This document shows positions 32,508-39,439 of a stretch of DNA of 39,439 nt, one piece after another. The DNA comes from Sedimenticola sp. (GTDB lineage: Bacteria; Pseudomonadota; Gammaproteobacteria; Chromatiales; Chromatiaceae). The notes beneath the pieces are model-generated. The model was given only the letters and a program-made list of their open reading frames with translations. It was not told the origin of the DNA and made no database searches. Position 1 is the first letter of the stretch, and the number at the start of each line of letters is the position of its first letter. The position numbers and the translations under genes are program-made. The stretch is taken from NCBI GenBank assembly GCA_027008705.1, contig JALVEB010000053.1, positions 1-39,439 of the forward strand, read 5' to 3'.

Positions 32508-33082
32508 AATGAATCGACCGGGTAGATGGCCCGTACCTGGGCCAGCAGTTTGACACGTTCTTGCGTTCCGAACCATGCCTCCATCCCAAGGGCTTCGACA
32601 TGGCTCGCGCCGTAGCGGATCCGTACCGGGGCGTCGGTTTTCAGATGCTGGTCCGTCAGTTCCAGGGTGATGTCCCGGGTATCCAGCGAGAAAGCCGGCA
32701 TTTCCCCGCCGGCATCGCGCCGCAGGGATACCACGCCGCTGAGGAACAGCAGATCCCCGTCCCCGTTCAGCCAGCCCCGCTGCGCGCGCGCGCGCCAGGG
32801 CGGGCCGTCGTCCGTCTGGCTGACCAGCTTCGGCGCGATGATCTCGCTACGCCCGTCGGCGAGGAAATGGCGCAGGCGGCGGCCCTCGATGCGGCGCAGC
32901 GGGCGTCCATCGGCGCCGAGCGTGACCAGGCTGAAACCGGTGGCTTCATAGTCCGGCATGGCCTGGTCGGCGTGGCGCGACGGGCGCGCGTTCTGGCTGT
33001 TTACCGAGAGCCAATAGCTGGCCGCCGCGAACAATCCCAGCGCCAGCAGGTAGAACAGCGGATGTTCGTCGAAGGGGTTCAC
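32504..33082 (-). CDS. lptC: Lipopolysaccharide export protein LptC
   Basis: Bitopic inner-membrane protein of 192 residues that receives lipopolysaccharide from LptFG and passes it to LptA. One N-terminal helix (about 10-26, FYLLALGLFAAASYWLS) precedes a periplasmic OstA-like domain with the phrase EATGFSLVTLGADGRPLRRI. The start is taken as GTG at 33082-33080, overlapping the kdsC stop, because the frame further upstream lies wholly inside kdsC. This makes kdsD-kdsC-lptC-lptA-lptB a chain of overlapping genes. Confidence 0.9.
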   Translation of the reverse strand: MNPFDEHPLFYLLALGLFAAASYWLSVNSQNARPSRHADQAMPDYEATGFSLVTLGADGRPLRRIEGRRLRHFLADGRSEIIAPKLVSQTDDGPPWRARAQRGWLNGDGDLLFLSGVVSLRRDAGGEMPAFSLDTRDITLELTDQHLKTDAPVRIRYGASHVEALGMEAWFGTQERVKLLAQVRAIYPVDSL

Positions 33083-33603
33083 TCGAGGTAGCTCCGCAGC
33101 ATCGGGTCGAGCAGGCCGCGCGCCTGCAACAACAGTTCGCAGACATCGCGTCCGGCGCCGCGCCCGCCGGGCGACGGCGTTTGCCAGTGGGCATGCTGCT
33201 TGACGAAGGGGTGAGCATCGCCGACCGCGATCGCAAGCCCGACGCGGCTCATCACCGGCAGATCGACGATGTCGTCGCCGACATAGGCGACCGCGGCGTC
33301 GTCGAGGCCGAGACGGGCCTTCAGGTCGGCATAGGCCGGGCGCTTGTCCCGCTGGCCCTGATAGACGTGTTCGATACCGAGGCTCTCCATGCGGATGCGC
33401 ACGACCTCCGAGCTGCGCCCGGTGATGATGGCGACCGTGATGTCGGTATCGCGCAGCATCACCAGGCCGTGTCCATCGCGGGAATGGAAGGCCTTGTACT
33501 CGCGGCCATCGTCGTCGATGAACAGACTGCCGTCGGTCAGCACGCCGTCGATATCGAAGATCACCAGGCGGATCTCGCGCGCCTTTTCCAGAATATCCTG
33601 CAT
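33079..33603 (-). CDS. kdsC: 3-deoxy-D-manno-octulosonate 8-phosphate phosphatase KdsC
   Basis: HAD-family phosphatase of 174 residues releasing Kdo from Kdo-8-phosphate. The nucleophile motif is FDIDGVLTDGSL (about 16-27), motif II ITGRSS and motif III-IV GDDIVDLPVM. Without a cap domain it would form the usual tetramer. The start ATG at 33603-33601 shares one base with the kdsD stop (TGATG). It feeds the lipopolysaccharide core made for the Lpt proteins encoded next to it. Confidence 0.96.
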   Translation of the reverse strand: MQDILEKAREIRLVIFDIDGVLTDGSLFIDDDGREYKAFHSRDGHGLVMLRDTDITVAIITGRSSEVVRIRMESLGIEHVYQGQRDKRPAYADLKARLGLDDAAVAYVGDDIVDLPVMSRVGLAIAVGDAHPFVKQHAHWQTPSPGGRGAGRDVCELLLQARGLLDPMLRSYLE

Positions 33604-34583
33604 CAAACCACCCCCGAGCGTAGAAGATCGTGCATGTTGAAGGCTCCGACCACCTTTTGATCGTCGTCCACCACCAGCAAGGCATTGATTTTATGACGTT
33701 CCATTCGGTTCAGCGCCTCCGCGGCGAGCGCCTCGGCGTCGATCGTGACGCAGTCGGGCGTCATCACCTCGGTCACCGGCGTCGATTTCAGATCCAGGTC
33801 GGCTTCGAAGGTGCGGCGCAGATCGCCATCGGTGTAGATGCCGAGCAGGCGGCCGTTTCCGGAGACCACGGCGGTCATTCCGAGCCCCTTGCGGGTCATC
33901 TCCATCAGGGCTTCGTCGATCGTAGCGTCGGCGTCCACGCAAGGGATGCGTTCGCCGCGGTGCATGATGTCGGCGACGCGCAGCAACAGGCGGCGGCCGA
34001 GGCTGCCGCCGGGATGGGAGCGGGCGAAATCCTCCGGCGTGAAGCCGCGCGCATCGAGCAGCGCGATCGCCAGCGCGTCGCCCATCACCAGCGCGGCGGT
34101 GGTGCTGGAGGTCGGCGCGAGATCATGCGGACAGGCTTCCTGGCGGACGCTGACATCGAGGTTCACCGCGGCCTCGCGCGCGAGCGTCGAATCGGGATTG
34201 CCGGTCAGGCTGATCAAAGGCACGCCGAGCCGCTTGATCAGCGGCACGATCGTCAGGATCTCCGTGGTCTCGCCCGAGTTCGACAGCGCCAGCACCACAT
34301 CGCCGGGCACGATCATGCCGAGATCGCCGTGGCTGGCCTCGCCGGGGTGAACGAAGAACGCCGGAGTGCCGGTGCTCGCCAGGGTCGCCGCGATCTTGCC
34401 GCCGATATGGCCCGACTTGCCCATCCCGGTGACCACCACGCGTGCCTTGCAATGGGCCAGCAGGCGGCAGGCGGCGGCAAAACGGGTATCGATGCGCTCG
34501 CGCAGGCGGCCGATCTCGCGCCACTCGGTTTCGATCACCGCGAGGCCGAGCTGCTGGAACTGTTCGTTGGGGAGCGGACTCAT
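33603..34583 (-). CDS. kdsD: Arabinose-5-phosphate isomerase KdsD
   Basis: Isomerase of 326 residues converting ribulose-5-phosphate to arabinose-5-phosphate, the first step of Kdo synthesis. An N-terminal SIS domain (about 40-175; GMGKSGHIGGKIAATLASTG, HPGEASHGDLGMI) is followed by two CBS domains (about 205-320). The catalytic-site His in EASHGD is present. It is coupled to kdsC and follows yrbG by 22 bases. Confidence 0.96.
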   Translation of the reverse strand: MSPLPNEQFQQLGLAVIETEWREIGRLRERIDTRFAAACRLLAHCKARVVVTGMGKSGHIGGKIAATLASTGTPAFFVHPGEASHGDLGMIVPGDVVLALSNSGETTEILTIVPLIKRLGVPLISLTGNPDSTLAREAAVNLDVSVRQEACPHDLAPTSSTTAALVMGDALAIALLDARGFTPEDFARSHPGGSLGRRLLLRVADIMHRGERIPCVDADATIDEALMEMTRKGLGMTAVVSGNGRLLGIYTDGDLRRTFEADLDLKSTPVTEVMTPDCVTIDAEALAAEALNRMERHKINALLVVDDDQKVVGAFNMHDLLRSGVV

Positions 34584-34605
34584 CGTGGCTTGCGTGTTCC
34601 GTGGT

Positions 34606-35589
34606 TCATGGCAACGACGAGAGCGCGGCCGCCGAATAGAAGAGATAGCCCTCGTAGGCGATGAACGCCAGCGTCAACAGGGCGCCTTCGAAACGATTGA
34701 TGCGGCCCGGCCCGCGAAAGCCGTAAGCCATCAGAAACAGCGCCAGGGTCAGGCTGAGCATCACCGGCAGATCGCGCGTGAGGATCTCCGCGGCCAGAGC
34801 GCCGGGCGCCAGCAGCGCCGGCATTGCCAACACCCCGAGCAGATTGTAGATGTTCGAGCCGATGACGTTGCCGATGGCGATATCATGTTCACCCTTGATC
34901 GCGCTGCCCACCGAGGCGGCCAGTTCCGGCAGGCTGGTGCCGAGCGCGACGATGGTCAGCCCGATGACGAGGTCGCTGACGCCGAAGGCGTGGGCGATGC
35001 CGACCGCGCCCCAGACCAGCATGCGCGAACTCGCCAACAGCACCGCCAGGCCGAGGAGAAACCAGCCGAAGGCCGCGCCGTTGGACATGTCGGCGGGAAT
35101 CTCCTCGTCGATCTCGGCGCCGAACGGGTCGGCCTGGCGTTGCCCGACCGCGATCCGCCAGAGCAGAAACAGCACCACCAGCAGCACGCCGAGCAGGATC
35201 CAGCCGTCGCCCGTCGAAAGCTCGCCGTCCCACATCAGCGCGCAGGCCAGCAGGGTGACCAGGATCAGCATCGGGTATTCGCGTTTCAGCGTCGTCGAGC
35301 CGACGGTCAGCGGCACCACCAGCGCGGTCATGCCGAGCACCAGCGCGACATTGGTGATGTTCGAGCCGATGGCGTTGCCGATCGCCAGCCCCGGATTGCC
35401 GTTCCAGGCCGCCATCAGCGATACCAGCACCTCCGGCGCCGAGGTGCCGAAACCGACGATCGTGAGTCCGATCAGCAGCGAGGAGACGCCGAGGTTGTGG
35501 GCCAGCGCCGCCGCGCCGATGACGAAGCGATCCGCGCCCCAAACCAGCAGCACGAAGCCGAACAGAATCGAAAGAGAAAACCACAGCAT
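34606..35589 (-). CDS. yrbG: Calcium/sodium antiporter YrbG
   Basis: Inner-membrane cation exchanger of 327 residues with about ten helices in two inverted halves. The alpha repeats carry the signature GFGTSAPEVLVSLMAAW then GNAIGSNITN in the first half, and ALGTSLPELAASV then GNVIGSNIYN in the second; the acidic Glu of each (APE, LPE) is present. E. coli YrbG has not been given a firm physiological role. It heads the yrbG-kdsD-kdsC-lptCAB run, divergent from the LysM-FecR gene. Confidence 0.94.
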   Translation of the reverse strand: MLWFSLSILFGFVLLVWGADRFVIGAAALAHNLGVSSLLIGLTIVGFGTSAPEVLVSLMAAWNGNPGLAIGNAIGSNITNVALVLGMTALVVPLTVGSTTLKREYPMLILVTLLACALMWDGELSTGDGWILLGVLLVVLFLLWRIAVGQRQADPFGAEIDEEIPADMSNGAAFGWFLLGLAVLLASSRMLVWGAVGIAHAFGVSDLVIGLTIVALGTSLPELAASVGSAIKGEHDIAIGNVIGSNIYNLLGVLAMPALLAPGALAAEILTRDLPVMLSLTLALFLMAYGFRGPGRINRFEGALLTLAFIAYEGYLFYSAAALSSLP

Positions 35590-35690
35590 GAATCGGAACC
35601 ACCCGCTGATCTGAACGCGCCATTGTTCGGGAAAACGAGCGTCGGTTCAAGCCGCCGCAAGTGGAAACTGGATCGCGGATCGGATACCTG

Positions 35691-35722
35691 GCGCGCCATC
35701 CGTCGGGCGCGCGGGGTATACT
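35691..35722 (+). promoter_or_regulatory. Hairpin followed by TATACT upstream of the LysM-FecR gene
   Basis: GCGCGCC (35691-35697) pairs with GGCGCGC (35706-35712), then TATACT at 35717-35722 could be a -10 hexamer about 134 bases upstream of the start. No clear -35 is seen. The pattern of a GC-rich palindrome next to TATACT recurs elsewhere in the window. Confidence 0.35.
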
Positions 35723-35855
35723 GTGTCGGATTACCGCTGTTTACGTTTTGGGAATGCCATGCTGGTCTAGGCTTTTTGCTTGCAAGACTCAGGTGGAACG
35801 CACACGGGCCATCGCGGACGATGCGGTGTCAATCGGGATGGAATGTAGTTTTGTT

Positions 35856-37511
35856 ATGGTAAAGACAACGAGAGCTTGGCGGTGGTTTGCGCTGCTGGCA
35901 TGGATGGGCGGTTCGTCGGCGATTGCCGGTGACTGGCTGTATCCGGTGCAGCCCGGCGATACGATCTGGGGGCTCAGTCATGAATTTCTGAAGCAGCCTG
36001 GGAAATGGCTCGAGCTGGAGCGTTACAACGCGGTCTCCAACGATCGTTCGATGCCGGTCGGTCATACCTTGCGCATCCCCGAGGCCTGGCTGGTCATGGA
36101 CACACGCCAGGCGGTGGTGGCGGAGGTCGCCGGCGAGGTCCGGGTCGTCGACGGCGCCAGCGGCGAGGCCCGCGCGTTGCGCGCCGGCGAGCGGCTCGGC
36201 GAGCGCGACCTGGTGGAGACGGCGAAGAATGGTGGGCTCAGCGTGCGCCTGCCGGATGGCTCGTTGGTGCGGGTCGGGCCGGACAGTCGCGTCCGGGTCG
36301 ACCGGTTGCGCGATTATGGGCGCCGGCATGTACGGGATATCCGCCTGAAGCTGGAACGTGGCGGAATCGAAAACCACGTTGAGAAGAAACACCGGCCGGC
36401 CGACCGCTTCGAGATCGAAACCCCGGCGGCGGTGACCGCGGTGCGGGGGACAGAGTACCGTCTGACCGCCGAGGCGCATCGCAGCGAGGCCGAGGTGTTG
36501 GGCGGGCGGGTCGGAGTCGCCAACCGCTTCGGCGCGGTCGCGGTCGCGGCCGGGTTCGGCACGGTCGCGCGCGCCGACCGGCCACCGTCGAAGCCGCGTC
36601 CGTTGCTGCCGCCGCCGGAGCTGCTCCTGACGGCCGAACAGCACGATCGCGCGTTGCAAGTGAATTGGCGGGCGGTGGCCGGGGCGGTGGGTTACCAAGT
36701 GGAGGTTGCGCGCGACAGTGGATTTCTGGAGCGTGTCGCTGAAGCCCGGCCGAAGCGTCCGCCCGCTGCATTTCCCGGCCTGCCCGACGGCGACTACCAT
36801 GTGCGCGTGCGCGCGCTCGATGCCCTCGGATTGCGCGGCCGTGAGGCTGTCGGTCGCGTGCGGCTCGATGCCCATCCGTGGCCGCCCGAACTGTTGTCGC
36901 CGAAAGAGGGCGACCGTTTTCCGCCGGTCGGACCCGGCCAGGTGCGCTTGACATGGCGGGCCAGCGACCCCGAGACGCGGGCGTTTCGCCTGCAACTCGG
37001 CCGGCCCGGTCTCCATGCTCCGTTGTTCGATACGGTGCTGAAAAGCCCGGAATTCACACCGCCGAAGGCGCTGACGCCGGGCGAGTATGTCTGGCGGGTC
37101 GCTGCCATCGGCGCTGATGGGGATCAGGGCGAGTTCAGCCCGGCGCGCCACTTCCGCGTGCGTCCGCTGCCGGCGCCGCCGGCGGTGCGCGTCGATGCCG
37201 AGCCGATTCCGCCGACGCGGATCGGCAGTGTGCGCCGTTTCGTCGCACACTTGCCGGAGCCCACGCCGGGGGTCGCCTATGTGCTGCGATTGAGCGAGGA
37301 TCCGGGCGCACGGCGGCTCCGCTGGCAGCGATCCGGGCGCGGGGGCGATGTGGCCTTCATCGTGCGGGATCCGGGGGTGGCCTGGTTGCGTGTGAAACGG
37401 GTGGAGAACGGGCTGGCCGGGCCTTTCGGCGCGCCGGTCAGAATCGAGAATCCCTCCGACCTTGGGCGTCTGCCGTCGGCGCTGTGGGCTTGGCTGCGCG
37501 CGCGGTTCTGA
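35856..37511 (+). CDS. Exported LysM-FecR domain protein
   Basis: Protein of 551 residues from the ATG at 35856; an ATG at 35838 would add six. A signal peptide ends near AIA-GD. A LysM domain (YPVQPGDTIWGLSHEFL, then NDRSMPVGHTLRIP) suggests peptidoglycan binding. A FecR domain follows (about 90-230; VRLPDGSLVRVGPDSRVRV, ETPAAVTAVRGTEYRL). Two or three fibronectin-like segments make up the rest (VNWRAVAGAVGYQVEVARD, DGDYHVRVRALDALG). The next gene, 9 bases downstream, is a CHASE2-GGDEF protein. FecR proteins paired with CHASE2 sensors recur across Proteobacteria, so this is a likely periplasmic partner or ligand presenter. Confidence 0.87.
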   Translation: MVKTTRAWRWFALLAWMGGSSAIAGDWLYPVQPGDTIWGLSHEFLKQPGKWLELERYNAVSNDRSMPVGHTLRIPEAWLVMDTRQAVVAEVAGEVRVVDGASGEARALRAGERLGERDLVETAKNGGLSVRLPDGSLVRVGPDSRVRVDRLRDYGRRHVRDIRLKLERGGIENHVEKKHRPADRFEIETPAAVTAVRGTEYRLTAEAHRSEAEVLGGRVGVANRFGAVAVAAGFGTVARADRPPSKPRPLLPPPELLLTAEQHDRALQVNWRAVAGAVGYQVEVARDSGFLERVAEARPKRPPAAFPGLPDGDYHVRVRALDALGLRGREAVGRVRLDAHPWPPELLSPKEGDRFPPVGPGQVRLTWRASDPETRAFRLQLGRPGLHAPLFDTVLKSPEFTPPKALTPGEYVWRVAAIGADGDQGEFSPARHFRVRPLPAPPAVRVDAEPIPPTRIGSVRRFVAHLPEPTPGVAYVLRLSEDPGARRLRWQRSGRGGDVAFIVRDPGVAWLRVKRVENGLAGPFGAPVRIENPSDLGRLPSALWAWLRARF

Positions 37512-37520
37512 GGATTCGAG

Positions 37521-39200
37521 ATGCCATCCCGAACCTTGTTCGACCGTCGCCTGCCTGTCCTGCTCGCGATCTGCCTGGCGGCGGCGCTGGTGGCGGGCCG
37601 CTTCGACTGGCTGCGGCATTTTGACGAGTTGCTGCTCGATCGATACAACGCCATCCATCCGCTCGGTTTGAGCGATGACCTGCGCATCGTCGCCATCGAT
37701 CAACGCAGTCTCGAGGCGCTCGGTCGCTGGCCCTGGTCGCGGTCGCGGCAGGCTCGCTTGCTGCGACGGCTGAAGGCGGCCGGCGCGGCAGTGATCGTGT
37801 ATGACGTCATGCTCTCGGAGCCCGATCGGGAGCACCCGGGGCAGGATCGGGAACTGGCGCGCGCGATCGCCGCGCACGGTCATGTCGTCCTGCCGGTGCA
37901 GCCGGTGTCGGCCGCGCCGGCCGAGGGCGTGCGCGTGCTCCGCCCGTTGCCCCTGTTTCAGCGGGCGGCGCATGCGCTCGGAGCCGACGATATCGAGGTC
38001 GACGAGGATGGCATCGTGCGGCGCTATTATCTCGAAGCCGGGGTCGCCACGCGCATGTGGCCGGCGCTGGCCGCGCTGTTGGCGAACAGCGATACCGTTG
38101 CCGGCGCCCGCTCGAGCGCGGGTTATTCGGAGCAGGCCGCGCTGCATTGGTTGCGCGACGACGAATTCCTGTTGCGTTTCGCCGGTCCGCCCGGCAGCGT
38201 GCCGGTGATTTCGGCGGTCGATGTGCTCGAGGGCGATCTGCCGAAGAGTCTGCTGAGCGGACGCAAGGTCATCGTCGGCGCGTTGGATCCGTCGCTGGGC
38301 AGCCGTTTCGCGGTGCCGACCCCGCATGGCGCCGGGTTGATGAGCGGTATCGAGATTCAGGCGCAGGCCGCCAATGCCTTGTTGCGACCGCCGTTGTTGG
38401 TTGCGCTGCGTGGTCACCCGTTGCTGTCGATCGAACTCGGCTTGGGCCTGGTCGCGGCGCTGTTGTTGTGGCTGACGCGTGACCGCCCGACCGCGATCGG
38501 CATGACGCTGGCCATCGGCGCCTTGTCGCTGGCCTGGTTCATCGCATTGTCGTTCTTCAATCGCTGGTTGCCGATCGCGGCCCTGGCGATCGGTACGGTG
38601 ATCGCCGGCATGTACCTGGAATCGGCGCGCGCGCGTCGCTACCGGCGCGATGCGCGCACCGATCGCCTGACCCAGCTTTCCAACCGTCGCTCCTTCGATA
38701 TCGAGTTCAAGCGGTTGTGGGCGCGTTGTCAGCGTGGCGGCGGACGCCTCAGCCTGGCGCTGGTCGATATCGACTTCTTCAAGGCGTACAACGATGGCTA
38801 TGGCCATGCGGCCGGTGACAAGGCGTTGGCGACCGTCGCCAGCATCCTGAAGCGCGCGGTCGGCGCGCGTGGCTCGGTGGCGCGCGTCGGAGGCGAGGAA
38901 TTCGCGATCCTGTTGCCCGATTTGCCGGGTTTTCATGCCCAGCGGATTGCCGAGGAGATTCGCGCCAGCATCGAGGCCCATTGCATTCCGCACGATTTTG
39001 CGATCGGGCGCGGCATCCTGACCGTCAGCATCGGCATCGCCACCGCGGTCGACGGCCGGGTGGCCTCTTCGCACGCGTTGTTCGAGTGTGCCGATCAGGC
39101 GCTCTACGAGGCCAAGCGCAAGGGCCGAAATCGGGTCGAGGCGGCATCGATCCGCCGCCAGGCCGAGACGCCGGCGGCGGTCGCGGAACGAACCACATGA
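37521..39200 (+). CDS. CHASE2-domain diguanylate cyclase
   Basis: Membrane protein of 559 residues. One N-terminal helix (about 10-25) leads to a periplasmic CHASE2 sensor domain (about 35-290), then three helices (about 298-370), as is usual for CHASE2 proteins, and a cytosolic GGDEF domain (about 380-545). The active site GGEEF is at residues 457-461, with [13 protein letters not shown] before it, so it is expected to make c-di-GMP. The RxxD inhibitory site that often lies just upstream of GGEEF is not conserved here. It is probably cotranscribed with the LysM-FecR gene 9 bases upstream. Confidence 0.93.
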   Translation: MPSRTLFDRRLPVLLAICLAAALVAGRFDWLRHFDELLLDRYNAIHPLGLSDDLRIVAIDQRSLEALGRWPWSRSRQARLLRRLKAAGAAVIVYDVMLSEPDREHPGQDRELARAIAAHGHVVLPVQPVSAAPAEGVRVLRPLPLFQRAAHALGADDIEVDEDGIVRRYYLEAGVATRMWPALAALLANSDTVAGARSSAGYSEQAALHWLRDDEFLLRFAGPPGSVPVISAVDVLEGDLPKSLLSGRKVIVGALDPSLGSRFAVPTPHGAGLMSGIEIQAQAANALLRPPLLVALRGHPLLSIELGLGLVAALLLWLTRDRPTAIGMTLAIGALSLAWFIALSFFNRWLPIAALAIGTVIAGMYLESARARRYRRDARTDRLTQLSNRRSFDIEFKRLWARCQRGGGRLSLALVDIDFFKAYNDGYGHAAGDKALATVASILKRAVGARGSVARVGGEEFAILLPDLPGFHAQRIAEEIRASIEAHCIPHDFAIGRGILTVSIGIATAVDGRVASSHALFECADQALYEAKRKGRNRVEAASIRRQAETPAAVAERTT

Positions 39201-39276
39201 AGGCGGTTGGGATTTGGCCTTCAGAAACGGGGATGGTAGGCTCAGGGCCGGTCGTGGTTTGGGATGGAAGCGAGCG

Positions 39277-39439
39277 ATGTCGATAAAGTCCGATCGTTGG
39301 ATCCGGCGCATGGCCGCCGAGCATGGTCTGATCGAACCCTTCGAGCCGACGCAGATCCGTGAGAACGCGCAAGGCCGTGTCATCTCTCACGGTACTTCGA
39401 GCTATGGCTATGATGTGCGTTGCGCCGATGAGTTCAAGA
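39277..39439 (+). CDS. dcd: dCTP deaminase Dcd, N-terminal part
   Basis: The first 54 codons of dCTP deaminase, which supplies dUTP for dTMP synthesis. The phrases [20 protein letters not shown] and [17 protein letters not shown] are strongly diagnostic. The gene runs off the window; catalytic residues lie beyond. GGAAG is upstream of the ATG at 39277. It follows the diguanylate cyclase by 76 bases on the same strand. Confidence 0.95.
   Translation, partial: MSIKSDRWIRRMAAEHGLIEPFEPTQIRENAQGRVISHGTSSYGYDVRCADEFK

Noticed and set aside
35829-39383. Very long open frame on the minus strand opposite the LysM-FecR and diguanylate cyclase genes
   Set aside because: It is antisense to two genes with clear domains and has Arg/Gln/Ala-rich composition typical of the reverse frame of GC-rich genes.

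Overview
The window is a GC-rich chromosomal stretch from a Gammaproteobacterium. This is inferred from conserved gene blocks, not from a marker tree. The blocks are lpoA-yraN-diaA-dolP divergent from rsmI, a fleQ-type regulator, lpxH, two cyclophilins, yrbG-kdsD-kdsC-lptC-lptA-lptB-rpoN-hpf-ptsN-hprK, and dcd. Having hprK after ptsN, together with a clade II nitrous oxide reductase cluster, points away from the Enterobacterales and towards Chromatiales-like or other environmental, facultatively denitrifying lineages. No rRNA, tRNA, CRISPR array or transposase was seen.

Left part (1-13.7 kb). On the minus strand, lpoA (outer-membrane activator of cell-wall synthesis), yraN, diaA, dolP and a truncated GlcD-type FAD oxidase form one run. 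rsmI is divergent and fleQ follows it. A LysR regulator is divergent from a three-gene unit (small membrane protein, Old Yellow Enzyme reductase, SAM methyltransferase). After a low-information stretch with REP-like hairpins and a possible FNR box come a PilZ protein, a short Tat-like exported protein, lpxH, and cytoplasmic and periplasmic cyclophilins.

Centre (13.7-27.5 kb). An unusual inverted repeat of about 320 bp, built on a TATACTC-ended palindrome also found beside lpoA/rsmI, precedes a tightly overlapping trio of exported proteins: a pentapeptide-repeat protein, a small two-cysteine protein, and a fusion of a ZnuA-like domain with a SCO1/SenC copper chaperone. Directly after it lies a full clade II nos cluster, nosZ-C1-C2-B-D-G-H-F-L-Y. 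FNR/DNR-type boxes precede both nosZ and the second cytochrome gene. The trio is the best candidate for an undescribed system: I infer a periplasmic copper or redox module serving N2O reductase maturation.

Right part (27.5-39.4 kb). On the minus strand, the yrbG-to-hprK operon covers Kdo synthesis, lipopolysaccharide export, sigma-54, ribosome hibernation and nitrogen-PTS control. The nos cluster converges on hprK where rapZ and npr often lie. On the plus strand, a LysM-FecR protein is paired with a CHASE2-GGDEF diguanylate cyclase, followed by the start of dcd. With PilZ and FleQ in the same window, three of the genes have a likely c-di-GMP connection.
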